Assembly: GCA_019239895.1 (NCBI GenBank)
Contig: JAFAZH010000052.1
Span: 62,001-126,000 of the forward strand
Source of the DNA: Abditibacteriaceae bacterium
GTDB taxonomy: Bacteria; Armatimonadota; Abditibacteriia; Abditibacteriales; Abditibacteriaceae
Direction: 5' to 3'
DNA length: 64,000 nt
The notes below the pieces were generated by a model. It searched no databases, had not been told where the DNA came from, and saw nothing but the letters and a program-made list of their open reading frames with translations. Shown piece by piece: positions 9,274-16,907 of the stretch. Both the position numbers and the translations under genes were made by a program. Positions within the stretch are counted from its first letter, which is position 1. Each line of letters begins with the position of its first letter.

Positions 9274-10635
9274 CTACACCCCTAATTTATCCAACACATA
9301 ATTCTGGACTTGATCTAAAGCCACCCGTTCCTGTTGCATGGTATCGCGGTCGCGCACTGTCACGGCATTGTCTTTTTCCACTGTTTCCACATCCACTGTG
9401 ATGCAATAAGGCGTGCCGACTTCATCCTGACGGCGATATAATTTGCCGATGGCAGCGGTATCGTCGTAAACGGCAGCGGTTTTCTTTTTGAGGTCTTTAG
9501 TAAGCTGCTGACAAACATTGACAATATCATCCCGTTTCTTTAGTAGCGGCAGCACGGCCACTTTAATGGGTGCTATTTGGGGATGAAACTTGAGCACCAC
9601 GCGGGTATCACCCGGCTTCACTTCTTCTTCGTGATAAGCATCAATCATAAAAACCAGCATATTGCGACCCACGCCAGCGGCAGGCTCAATGACAAAGGGC
9701 ACCACATGCTCATTGGTTTGCGGATCGAAGAAGGTCAGCTTCTGTCCAGAGTGTTTGGCGTGTTGCGTGAGGTCATGATCCACACGATTAGCCACGCCTT
9801 CGAGTTCGCCGGGCTTATCTAAGAATGGGAATTTATATTCAAGATCAACCGTGCCGGTGCCGCGTGGATCACGGGCATAATGCGACAGCTCATCCCACTC
9901 ATGTTTGCGGATACTGAGGTTCTCGCGGCGCACACCGAGATCAAGATACCACTGATAGCGTATATCAATCCATTTCTCATGCCATTCGGCAGCCGTGTCG
10001 GGATAACAGAAGAACTCCAACTCCATCTGCTCGAATTCACGGGTGCGGAAAATAAAGTTGCCAGGGGTAATTTCGTTGCGAAACGAGGTGCCCATCTGGG
10101 CGATACCGAAGGGCAATTTTTTGCGCGCTGTGGTCAACACATTAGCGAAATTGACAAACATGCCTTGCGCCGTTTCGGGCCGCAGGTAAGCGATGTTCGA
10201 TTCGTCTTCCTTTTCCACCGGGCCGACAGTGGTCTTGAACATTAGGTTAAACGCGCGAGCCTCGGTTAAGTCGCATGGCTCGGCCTGTCCGGCCATCTTG
10301 CTGGGCTTCATCGGGCAGGGAATATGCTCTAAATGATCGGCGCGAAAGCGACCCTTACAGGTTTTGCAATCTACCAGAGGATCGTTAAAAGTGGCAACGT
10401 GGCCGGATGCCTCCCACACTTTGGGGTGCATCAAAATCGAGGTTTCAATACCGACGATGTCGTCGCGCTCTTGCACCATCGAGCGCCACCAGGCGTTCTT
10501 GATGTTGCGCTTGAGTTCTACACCGAGTGGGCCGTAATCATAACACGAAGCAAAGCCACCATAGATCTCGGACGACTGAAATACAAAACCACGCCGCTTA
10601 CACAGCGACACAATATCTTCCATCTTCAAAGCCAC
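9274..10635 (-). CDS. glyS: Glycyl-tRNA synthetase, single-chain (alpha2) type
   Basis: Class II aminoacyl-tRNA synthetase charging tRNA-Gly, 453 residues, as in Gram-positives, Thermus and eukaryote-like lineages rather than the alpha2-beta2 enzyme. Visible signatures are the N-terminal CKRRGFVFQSSEIYGG and YDYGPLGVELKRN, motif 2 TSFRNEITP, FEQMELEFF, and motif 3 EPAAGVGRN, then the anticodon-binding domain (PIKVAVLPL onward). A CKTCKGRF...C element at about residues 90-115 is the usual zinc-like insertion. The chosen start is GTG at 10635 with GGGAGA about 8 bases upstream; ATG at 10623 is the alternative. Confidence 0.94.
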   Translation of the reverse strand: MALKMEDIVSLCKRRGFVFQSSEIYGGFASCYDYGPLGVELKRNIKNAWWRSMVQERDDIVGIETSILMHPKVWEASGHVATFNDPLVDCKTCKGRFRADHLEHIPCPMKPSKMAGQAEPCDLTEARAFNLMFKTTVGPVEKEDESNIAYLRPETAQGMFVNFANVLTTARKKLPFGIAQMGTSFRNEITPGNFIFRTREFEQMELEFFCYPDTAAEWHEKWIDIRYQWYLDLGVRRENLSIRKHEWDELSHYARDPRGTGTVDLEYKFPFLDKPGELEGVANRVDHDLTQHAKHSGQKLTFFDPQTNEHVVPFVIEPAAGVGRNMLVFMIDAYHEEEVKPGDTRVVLKFHPQIAPIKVAVLPLLKKRDDIVNVCQQLTKDLKKKTAAVYDDTAAIGKLYRRQDEVGTPYCITVDVETVEKDNAVTVRDRDTMQQERVALDQVQNYVLDKLGV

Positions 10636-10792
10636 GTTCGCACTCTCCCGAATGGTCTCAATAGAAATTGAGATAGTCTCAAAACAAACTTAATAAAGCA
10701 ATTCCAGTGCCTCGCTTTTTACTTTACATAGGGATGATGGGCACGGAGATCATTATTCGATTATGGGAATGGAGTGTAACCAACAATGCCAG

Positions 10793-11458
10793 TTAAGGCG
10801 AAGTAGAGGATGTATTGATGAGAGCAAGGGAGGAGTTGCGCCTCAAAATCCAGTAGACGCCCATAGTCCAGAGCAGACCAGCACACCAGCCAGCGATAAC
10901 ATCGGAAGGAAAATGAACGCCGAGGTAAAGCCTGGATAGCCCAATGACAAGTGTGCCTAAACTGCCGCAGCTAAAGGCCAGCCAGCGCGACCGTGTTGGC
11001 CAGGCGATGATAATGAAACAGACTGCAATCGCCATGCTAATCATGGCATGACCGCTGGGGAAACTATAGTCGGAGCGAGGTGTTGGCGACTGCCATAATG
11101 TCGGTCGCGCTCTTTGGAAACAGACTTTGGCCAAAAGATTCAAGCCCCAGGCTCCAACTACCGTTACCGCAAAGAACAGCGCACTCTCAGCTTGCTTCAA
11201 GAAACGCAACCCGACAATAACGGTGCAGATGCCGGGGAGAGCTATCAAGCCCCCGGCAATCGTCGCAAAAGCGACTAATTTATCACGTTCTGCCGTAGAG
11301 TAGCGATGGACAAAATGCAGCCCGGCAATATCACCCGGCACTAACTGGTTGCCTCTCACCTGTGCCGTCAGGCTTCCCAAGATCAAGAGCGGTAGCAAAA
11401 TGCCGCAGAACAGAAAGAGCAAGGACAAAGCATTGCGCCTGAGAAGTTGCTTGTACAT
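10793..11458 (-). CDS. PAP2 superfamily membrane phosphatase
   Basis: Integral membrane phosphatase, 221 residues, with about six hydrophobic segments. All three acid-phosphatase motifs are intact: KX6RP at 111-119, PSGH at 134-137, and SRXXXXXH with Asp following (S175, R176, H182, D186). Family members dephosphorylate phosphatidic acid, phosphatidylglycerol phosphate or undecaprenyl pyrophosphate; the substrate here is not evident. The ATG at 11458 directly abuts a repeat element (11458-11607), so its promoter must lie in the repeat, or transcription reads through from upstream. The 157 bases between glyS and this gene show no recognisable feature. Confidence 0.9.
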   Translation of the reverse strand: MYKQLLRRNALSLLFLFCGILLPLLILGSLTAQVRGNQLVPGDIAGLHFVHRYSTAERDKLVAFATIAGGLIALPGICTVIVGLRFLKQAESALFFAVTVVGAWGLNLLAKVCFQRARPTLWQSPTPRSDYSFPSGHAMISMAIAVCFIIIAWPTRSRWLAFSCGSLGTLVIGLSRLYLGVHFPSDVIAGWCAGLLWTMGVYWILRRNSSLALINTSSTSP

Positions 11459-11607
11459 TAGCCCTCACCCCCAGCCCCTCTCCCACGCTGCGGGCGAGGG
11501 GAGGTCACATTAATATGCTTCACATAGCGCAATAGAATCAACGAGCAATTGATCCTTTGTGCTCTCCTCACCCGCAGCGTGGGAGAGGGGCTGGGGGTGA
11601 GGGCTAA
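11458..11607. repeat. REP/MITE-like inverted repeat, family A copy 2
   Basis: Ends are TTAGCCCTCACCCCCA and its exact complement TGGGGGTGAGGGCTAA. Inner palindromic tracts are CCCCTCTCCCACGCTGCGGG and its partner before the right end. It fills the whole gap between the YbjQ-like gene and the PAP2 gene. The right end supplies the TAG stop (11604-11606) of the upstream gene, and the left end touches the PAP2 start codon. Confidence 0.85.
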
Positions 11608-12425
11608 CCCGTCAATGGCAGAGTCAATGTGGGCGCGGGAATGGAATGGTCTTCGGCAATGGATTTAATGGCGGTGCCTAAAGCGAAGTACTCTATAACG
11701 TGGCTGCCCCAGCCGTGGCTGCTCTCATGCACCTGCGCGCCCACAATGCCTTCGGCTTGCTCGGCTTCGGCCTCGGCTTGCATCCGTGACAGGGCTAATT
11801 CTCTGGCGTCATAAAGGGCCTGGGTATAGTTGGGCATTTCCACGTTGCGACCCATCTGGCCCAGCGACTTTAAGAGGCCCTGATGCGCGACGTGGTAAAC
11901 ACAGGTGCCCATTACCATTGAGACCGGGCGATAACCGGCGCGCAGTAGTGTCCAGAAATCTTGCCCATTGAGGTCAGAGGTAAATGGCCGATTGTCTGGC
12001 GTGCGATAATGTTCGCCCTGGCGATGCTTAATGGCGGTGCCTATCGCCATAAATTCCGCCAGGCTTTCACCCCACGAATAGCGATTTACCGTCAGACGCA
12101 CCCCGACAATGCCATCCGCGCTCAAGACATCGGCCTCTTCTTCCATGCGGGTCATCGCCAATTCGCGGGCATGATACATTGCCTGGGTCAGCACTTCCAT
12201 TTCCTGATTCTGATAAAAGCCGGAAATCTGAAGGCCAATATGATAAATAGAGCTACCCATAACCAGGCCTAGGGGGTCGAACCCGGCCTCGCGCACCAGC
12301 AGGAACTCGTTAACCGATAAATCACTGGTGAATAAGCTGCTTTTACCGGCACCGCCGCGCATCTGGAGCAAACGTTGGTGGGCGGCTGATGGCAATCCTT
12401 CTTCAGAACCGGGTGTGTAAACCAT
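11604..12425 (-). CDS. Protein with two YbjQ-like (UPF0145, heavy-metal-binding-like) domains, paralogue 1
   Basis: 273 residues. It has two tandem copies of a domain with the same landmarks: FTSDLSVNEF...AGFDPLGLVMGSSIYH...YHARELAMTRMEEEA...GIVGVRL...FMAIGTAI, and again FTSDLNGQDF...VMGTCVYH...YDARELALSRMQAEA...GIVGAQV...YFALGTAI. These match the YbjQ/UPF0145 pattern (VxGSxVYxV, ARxxALxRM, GxxGxxVxxxxxG). UPF0145 structures are pentameric beta-rich proteins of unknown role. The C-terminal ...LTLPLTG ends in the flanking repeat and is probably repeat-derived. Two paralogues lie directly upstream on the same strand. Confidence 0.75.
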   Translation of the reverse strand: MVYTPGSEEGLPSAAHQRLLQMRGGAGKSSLFTSDLSVNEFLLVREAGFDPLGLVMGSSIYHIGLQISGFYQNQEMEVLTQAMYHARELAMTRMEEEADVLSADGIVGVRLTVNRYSWGESLAEFMAIGTAIKHRQGEHYRTPDNRPFTSDLNGQDFWTLLRAGYRPVSMVMGTCVYHVAHQGLLKSLGQMGRNVEMPNYTQALYDARELALSRMQAEAEAEQAEGIVGAQVHESSHGWGSHVIEYFALGTAIKSIAEDHSIPAPTLTLPLTG

Positions 12426-12489
12426 TTAAATTCTCCTCAAGGCGAAATAGCATTCACAGACTCATAAACGATAGCTGTTTTCGTGTGTT

Positions 12490-13473
12490 TTACAAGTTAT
12501 CTTTGAGAGAAATGACGGGCAGTAAACCACGACTATGCTGTGTCGGCAGGTGCATTCTGGTGTCTGGCGGGATCGGTGCAATCGCTGTACCGATACACGA
12601 AAAATAAAAGATCATCATATTTTGCTCCACGCCTGTTATCCCGCGCATACTTCCCTTTATTACTGTCTTGGCCCCAACGACACCTTCCACGCCCAAGTCA
12701 TTGGCCTCTGCTTCAAGTTGCGACATGGCTAACCTTCGAGCCTTATAGGAAGCATCGGTATACTCTTTAATTTCTTGATTGTTAAATGACCTGAGGCGCG
12801 ATATGGTGGCTCGACTTGGCATGTGGGCATAAGCCGTATAGCCACACACTATGTCCACTGGATGATAATGCGCCTGCTGTAAAGCCCAGAATTCCGCGCC
12901 CGATAAATTACTCAAGAAAGGCTTGCTACCTTGTTTGCCTGCAATTGGCGCAGTCTTACCCTTTTCACGAATGGCGGTGCCGATAGCTGTAAACTCTAAT
13001 AGTTCCTTTCCTATATCGTTCTCCGTCCATTCGTGCGTTGTGGTTTCTATTCGCACCCCCACAACTCCTGTTGCTCCTAACAAAGTTGCCTCCTGGCTTA
13101 AGCGTCCCAGTCCTAATTGGCGAGCTTCGTTAAAGGCTTGCGGTAAGCTTTCTAAGGCAAACGAGAATCCATCCTGGCGCACATCATAAGGCAGCCAATC
13201 CTGCGCCACATAACACACGGCACTGCCCATTATTTGCCCCAGCGGTTCATAGCCAGCCAGATGCACTAAAGAGAGTTCATTAACACTCAGGTCGCTGGTA
13301 AAACAATGTCGCTCCGTATTTTGACGCCGGGCCTGTTCCAGCAGACGGTCTCTGACATTAAGCGGTAAGCCTCCCTCTTGAACACTCAGCAGGCTGAGTT
13401 GTTGACGTTGCCGCGCCGCTTCACGGGCCTTGCGGACGTGTGGATTGTCGTCCCCGCCGCTCAAGTACAGCAT
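12490..13473 (-). CDS. Protein with two YbjQ-like (UPF0145) domains, paralogue 2
   Basis: 327 residues, middle member of the three-gene tandem array. It begins MLYLSGGDDNPHVRKAREAA, a charged helical lead-in shared in style with paralogue 3. Two YbjQ-like domains follow: FTSDLSVNELSLVHLAGYEP with GVVGVRIE and EFTAIGTAI, then FLSNLSGAEFWALQQAHYHP with GVVGAKT and YFSCIGTAI. The YbjQ glycine and tyrosine landmarks are kept in domain 1, while domain 2 has the divergent YTAYAHM where GSxVYH is expected. No signal peptide or membrane helix is seen, so it is likely cytoplasmic. Confidence 0.75.
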   Translation of the reverse strand: MLYLSGGDDNPHVRKAREAARQRQQLSLLSVQEGGLPLNVRDRLLEQARRQNTERHCFTSDLSVNELSLVHLAGYEPLGQIMGSAVCYVAQDWLPYDVRQDGFSFALESLPQAFNEARQLGLGRLSQEATLLGATGVVGVRIETTTHEWTENDIGKELLEFTAIGTAIREKGKTAPIAGKQGSKPFLSNLSGAEFWALQQAHYHPVDIVCGYTAYAHMPSRATISRLRSFNNQEIKEYTDASYKARRLAMSQLEAEANDLGVEGVVGAKTVIKGSMRGITGVEQNMMIFYFSCIGTAIAPIPPDTRMHLPTQHSRGLLPVISLKDNL

Positions 13474-13551
13474 GTCTATTCATCACACATAAATTGCGCA
13501 TTAAGTTTGCGCCCAGCAACAGTCTAGGCCGAGCGCTAAGCATCGGTTTAA

Positions 13552-14574
13552 TTACACATTGAACTGAACATCTTCACTGGCGTTTTTGCCTTCAGCCCAC
13601 GGCTTCATGGAAATAACCGGAGTAATCGAAAGTTGGCGGGGCGGATGCGGGGCGGAGACAATGGAGGTTCCAATCGCTGTAAAATGATAGAGCATATCCG
13701 TACGATGCTGGTTATTGCCAGTATCTATCTCCACCGGTTCGGCCTCGACATGCACATCCGCGCCAATAATGCCGTCGGCTCCCACAGCGCGAGCCTCGGC
13801 CTCCATGCGCTCCATCGCCAACTCCCGCGCATTATAAAGACCCTGCGTGTATTCGGTTAACTCCATGTTCTGCCAACTACTGGAATTGAAGATGCCGCCT
13901 TGTGTGGCCCATTGGGTATTCCAACTCGGAATCGCATAATAAGAGCAGTTGCCGATGGCAAAACCGACCGGACGATAACCGGCCTGGCGCAGCGTCCAGA
14001 ACTCTTCGCCAGATAAGTTGCCGACAAATGGTTGAGTGGCTTTGGTGGGGCGCGGTGCTGTGGTTTCGCGGATGGCGGTGCCAATGGCCGCGAACTCCAG
14101 TAAGCCCACACCCCATTCATATTCTTTGCGTTCCAGGCGCACGCCCACCACGCCAGTTGCGCCTAAGAGTTGAGCTTCCTGTTGCAAGCGGCCCAAAGCC
14201 AGATGGCGCGCATGGTAAAACGCCTGGGTCATTACATCCAATTCGTAAGAAGCCCCAGTTTGCCAGACACCGTTACGCCACGACTGAGTGCGCCATTGCC
14301 AGCCGACATGGTAGACAGAACTTCCCATCACCTGACCCAATGGATGGTAGCCTGCCTGACGTGTCAGGGATAACTCATTGACGCTGAGATCGCTGGTAAA
14401 AAAATGCTGTGGAGTGCCCTGGCGCGAGGCTTGTTCTTGAAGACGCGCTGTCGCATTGAGGGGCAGTCCACCGGCTTCGATGCTGCGCTGGCTGGCTTCC
14501 TGCCGTTGCTGGGCGGCTTCCCGTGCCTGCTCTTGTGCCGGGTCGCTGCCGCCAAATAAATCACGGAGTCGCAT
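13552..14574 (-). CDS. Protein with two YbjQ-like (UPF0145) domains, paralogue 3
   Basis: 340 residues, first gene of the tandem array. It starts MRLRDLFGGSDPAQEQAREA, then a Gln/Ala/Glu-rich helix shared with paralogue 2 (RQ-rich, EAGGLPLN, RLxEQAxRQ). Domain 1 carries FTSDLSVNELSLTRQAGYHP, MGSSVYHVG, YHARHLALGRLQQEA and FAAIGTAI. Domain 2 carries FVGNLSGEEFWTLRQAGYRP, IGNCSYY, YNARELAMERMEAEA and HFTAIGTSI. The strict repetition of domain order suggests duplication of an already doubled gene. Function is unknown. Any metal-binding label is inherited from a family name and is not shown by the sequence. Confidence 0.75.
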   Translation of the reverse strand: MRLRDLFGGSDPAQEQAREAAQQRQEASQRSIEAGGLPLNATARLQEQASRQGTPQHFFTSDLSVNELSLTRQAGYHPLGQVMGSSVYHVGWQWRTQSWRNGVWQTGASYELDVMTQAFYHARHLALGRLQQEAQLLGATGVVGVRLERKEYEWGVGLLEFAAIGTAIRETTAPRPTKATQPFVGNLSGEEFWTLRQAGYRPVGFAIGNCSYYAIPSWNTQWATQGGIFNSSSWQNMELTEYTQGLYNARELAMERMEAEARAVGADGIIGADVHVEAEPVEIDTGNNQHRTDMLYHFTAIGTSIVSAPHPPRQLSITPVISMKPWAEGKNASEDVQFNV

Positions 14575-14675
14575 ACGAGCCTCTCAAAGTGGAACGGCTA
14601 ACCTATTCGACCAAGCTGCTGCCTGAAACGACTGGTAGATAACAAGTCTTATTCTAAAGTTAAGTGTAAGAGTGT

Positions 14676-14781
14676 GTCATGCTGAGCAAAGCGAAGCATC
14701 TGGTATGAGTGTCCTTAGAACATTGGTAAAGCTATGAGTCTATACTCCGCAGAGTAGATGCTTCGTTGCGCTCAGCATGAC
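14676..14781. repeat. Intergenic inverted repeat, family B copy 2
   Basis: Left arm GTCATGCTGAGCAAAGCG... at 14676-14701 and right arm at 14756-14781 pair with only a few mismatches. The centre (TGTCCTTAGAAC, then ACTCCGCAGAGTAGAT) matches the centre of the element at 7439-7544 read on the other strand. Together with the next repeat it fills most of the 389-base gap between the YbjQ-like array and the 141-residue gene. Confidence 0.8.
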
Positions 14782-14808
14782 GCCTGTTATTCTTAGGACT
14801 TACACGCA

Positions 14809-14923
14809 CCCGCCCGTAAACGAGCGGGCTGAGGGCAAAAGCCCGGTGAACCGGGCTGGAGAGACCACGTTAGCCCCGTTCAGGGGGCTTCCTTGCGGTT
14901 CAGCCCGCTGCTTTAGCGGCAGG
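14809..14923. repeat. Multi-hairpin structured repeat (family C)
   Basis: About 115 bases made of four consecutive short palindromes: CCCGTAAACGAGCGGG, GCCCGGTGAACCGGGC, AGCCCCGTTCAGGGGGCT, and GCCGCTAAAGCAGC read on the minus strand. A partial relative (CCCGTGAACGAGCGGG) is seen at about 58260-58276. The stacked hairpins look RNA-like, but no coding or known RNA family was recognised. Confidence 0.7.
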
Positions 14924-14963
14924 TCTGCTTCAATCCTGATTCTTGCCAGATCATGCATAGCTC

Positions 14964-15389
14964 TTAAATCGCGCTGGAACCCACCAGTCGTGACAACGCT
15001 TCGCGGGCTTTCTGGCTGGTTTTGGCCCGCTCGTCTATGACAGCACTGAGTTCGGCAATCCATTCTTCAATGGGCAACGGTTCGGTCTTTAGCGCAATAC
15101 CGCGCACGATGCGGGTGCGACTGGCCTGTAACATGCCCTGGCCGGGGTCTTCGAGGGTGTAACGGTTTTCGCCCAGGGTGACAATAACACGATATAGCGT
15201 TTTCTTGGCGAACCAACCGCCCCGCTGCGCGCACTGCGTTTCATTGGGCAAGACGCCTTCTAAAAGCAGCGCCAGGGATTGCATGAAATCGCGCTGGTCA
15301 GCGTTATATTTTTTAGCTAATTCTGCGGCTACGCCCAGTTTTAGCCAGCCTTCATCATCCGCTTGAATCTCTAAGAAATCGTTTTGCAT
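14964..15389 (-). CDS. Conserved hypothetical protein next to moaC
   Basis: 141 residues, not recognised. It starts MQNDFLEIQADDEGWLKLGV, then mostly helical, charged sequence with a central beta-like segment (TLYRVIVTLGENRYTLEDPG). The C-terminal helix region reads WIAELSAVIDERAKTSQKAR. No signal peptide, membrane helix or metal-ligand cluster is seen. It begins 32 bases after moaC on the same strand, so the two are probably one transcript, but the product shows no molybdenum-cofactor motif. Confidence 0.6.
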   Translation of the reverse strand: MQNDFLEIQADDEGWLKLGVAAELAKKYNADQRDFMQSLALLLEGVLPNETQCAQRGGWFAKKTLYRVIVTLGENRYTLEDPGQGMLQASRTRIVRGIALKTEPLPIEEWIAELSAVIDERAKTSQKAREALSRLVGSSAI

Positions 15390-15421
15390 AGGGACTATTA
15401 CGCATTATGCCTGATTCTTTA

Positions 15422-15880
15422 TCATCGCACAAAATCGCCGCTTTTACCGCCACGCTTTTCCAGCAGGCGAATGTCGGTGATTTCCAGGGTGTCATCCACA
15501 CCTTTGGTCATGTCGTAGATGGTGAGCAGGGCTGCCGAGGCCGCCGTTAAAGCTTCCATCTCCACACCTGTTTTGCCATTGCAGCGCACTCGCGTGGTGA
15601 CGTGGATAGAGCCACCCTCGACATCGCAGACAAATTCACAACCCGCATGGCTAATCAGCAGGGGATGACAGAGCGGAATAATATCCGGCGTGCGCTTGGC
15701 TGCCATAATCGCCGCCACCCTTGCGGTTTCAAGCGCATTACCTTTGGGCAACGTGCTGTCGCGCACCAGCACCACTGTTGCAGCCTGCATTCGGATGGTG
15801 CCTTCTGCCACCGCCTCGCGTTGGGTGTCCGCTTTGGCCCCAACGTCAATCATTTGAGTGGTTTGCAATAAATCGGTCAA
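15422..15880 (-). CDS. moaC: Cyclic pyranopterin monophosphate synthase (MoaC)
   Basis: 152 residues, normal MoaC length. With MoaA it converts GTP to cyclic pyranopterin monophosphate in molybdenum-cofactor synthesis. The family signatures are visible: MIDVGAKADTQREAVAEG at the start, KRTPDIIPLCHPLLISHAG in the middle, and CNGKTGVEMEALTAASAALLTIYDM toward the end, with the KGVDDTLEI segment following. moaA is encoded at 25339-26322, about 9.5 kb away. A toxin-antitoxin pair lies 74 bases upstream on the same strand. Confidence 0.93.
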   Translation of the reverse strand: MTDLLQTTQMIDVGAKADTQREAVAEGTIRMQAATVVLVRDSTLPKGNALETARVAAIMAAKRTPDIIPLCHPLLISHAGCEFVCDVEGGSIHVTTRVRCNGKTGVEMEALTAASAALLTIYDMTKGVDDTLEITDIRLLEKRGGKSGDFVR

Positions 15881-15954
15881 GGCGTCTTCTCCACTTAAAA
15901 TATACCTAAAAGTCGAAGCAAATAGCCCCGCAGCCGTGATCTGGAAACAGTTGA

Positions 15955-16341
15955 TTAAGGCTGTGGCTGAATGTGAGTTGAGACCCAGTTCACAAAGGCT
16001 TCTCGGCTTAAGGTGCCGCTGGCAACGCTAAGCACAACCGTTTCCTGCTCATCTACAGGCGCGTTGACCCGGTAGCCATTCTTGCGTAATACGACCTCCA
16101 TGCTGGCGTGGCCCATTCGCTTGTTCCCATCCACAAAAGGATGATTTTCGACCAGGTAATAACAGAGTGCGGCGGCTTTTTCGACGATTGTGGGGAAGGC
16201 TTCAAAGTCACCAAAGCTGGCCAGCGGTTAATCTATAGATGAAGCAAGAGCGCCATAGTCACGTAGACCGGCGCTCCCTCCATGCTGTGCTATAACGGCT
16301 TTATGGATTGCTATGACTTCATCATAGCTTAAGTATTCCAT
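15955..16341 (-). pseudogene. doc: Doc (death-on-curing, Fic-fold) toxin gene with an in-frame stop
   Basis: Reading from ATG at 16341 gives a Doc-family toxin of 128 codons: MEYLSYDEVIAIHKAVI, GLRDYGALASSID, then TAA at 16228-16230 (codon 38). In the same frame it continues PLASFGDF...EKAAALCYYLVEN and the Fic-type motif HPFVDGNKRMGH (His67), ending at 15955. A single CAA to TAA change would explain the stop. Doc toxins modify EF-Tu, and His and the DGNKR loop are needed, so a product truncated at residue 37 would be inactive. The start overlaps the antitoxin stop (TGATG). Confidence 0.85.
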
Positions 16342-16550
16342 CAGGATAGCCTACGGTATAATTCCTCGTTCTCCGTTAGCGTCTCCTGGAGAGCCTCCTG
16401 AAAGCCCATCTTGCGACCGGGGGCAGGAATGGCACGCTCAGCATTATGCGTTGGAGTCACATCTTCAGGCGCGACAGGCTGCGAACCGTTCTTATCTTCC
16501 TTTGGTTGCTGAGTGGTCGTTTCCTCCCAGTCATTGGATGGTGCTGCCAT
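16341..16550 (-). CDS. Putative antitoxin of the Doc pair
   Basis: 69 residues: a polar N-terminal half rich in Thr, Glu, Gln and Pro, then a short C-terminal helix FQEALQETLTENEELYRRLS. Its stop overlaps the Doc start codon (TGATG), the usual arrangement of toxin-antitoxin pairs. The C-terminal FxEAL...ELYRRL pattern resembles short antitoxins found before Doc genes. The family is not Phd by any DNA-binding motif I can see. A 28-bp perfect palindrome lies 35 bases upstream of the start. Confidence 0.6.
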   Translation of the reverse strand: MAAPSNDWEETTTQQPKEDKNGSQPVAPEDVTPTHNAERAIPAPGRKMGFQEALQETLTENEELYRRLS

Positions 16551-16584
16551 ATCTCACCCCCACTAAACACGAAAAATAGCAATG

Positions 16585-16612
16585 CAATAATTGACAACGT
16601 TGTCAATTATTG
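16585..16612. promoter_or_regulatory. 28-bp perfect palindrome, probable operator/promoter of the toxin-antitoxin pair
   Basis: Each half reads CAATAATTGACAAC and its complement follows with no spacer. Both strands therefore carry a TTGACA (-35-like) hexamer. On the plus strand TATTAC follows after 16 bases; on the minus strand a weaker TTGCTA or GCTATT lies 18-20 bases on. This is the architecture of an autoregulated, possibly bidirectional, promoter. Confidence 0.65.
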
Positions 16613-16718
16613 TATTACACGCGCAACAGCCTTGCGAGGTTCAAACTTGTTTCTCTGGCAATCCCTTGCAGTGGTTGCTTTGCTGAGCTTCTTGGTTTTG
16701 ATTGCATTGCGGGGAATA

Positions 16719-16907
16719 TTATGCGGCGACTGAAGAATCATCGGCATCGCCAGTGCGTTCGGAGTTCTGCACGCCGATGAGACGGTTCCAGAGTTGATAA
16801 TTTACTTCGCTCTTGGGCACATACCAGTTGTCGTTGCCTGCAACCATATCGGCGCGGGCTTTGAACTCTTGTGGGTTGTCTTTGCGGATGTTAGTCCTCT
16901 TCGGCAA
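16719..16907 (-). CDS. Small hypothetical ORF after the response regulator (uncertain)
   Basis: 62 codons from a TTG at 16907, overlapping the end of the response-regulator gene by 17 bases; an ATG at 16847 would give a shorter form. The product (…YVPKSEVNYQLWNRLIGVQN…) has no recognised domain. It may be the fragment of an older gene or not coding. It is listed only because the frame stays open and codon use looks normal. Confidence 0.25.
   Translation of the reverse strand: MPKRTNIRKDNPQEFKARADMVAGNDNWYVPKSEVNYQLWNRLIGVQNSERTGDADDSSVAA

Noticed and set aside
16446..16733. Plus-strand reading frame with a hydrophobic C-terminal segment downstream of the TTGACA/TATTAC promoter-like site
   Set aside because: It overlaps the antitoxin gene on the other strand, lacks a ribosome-binding site, and its only membrane-like part is a short stretch with no good start codon.
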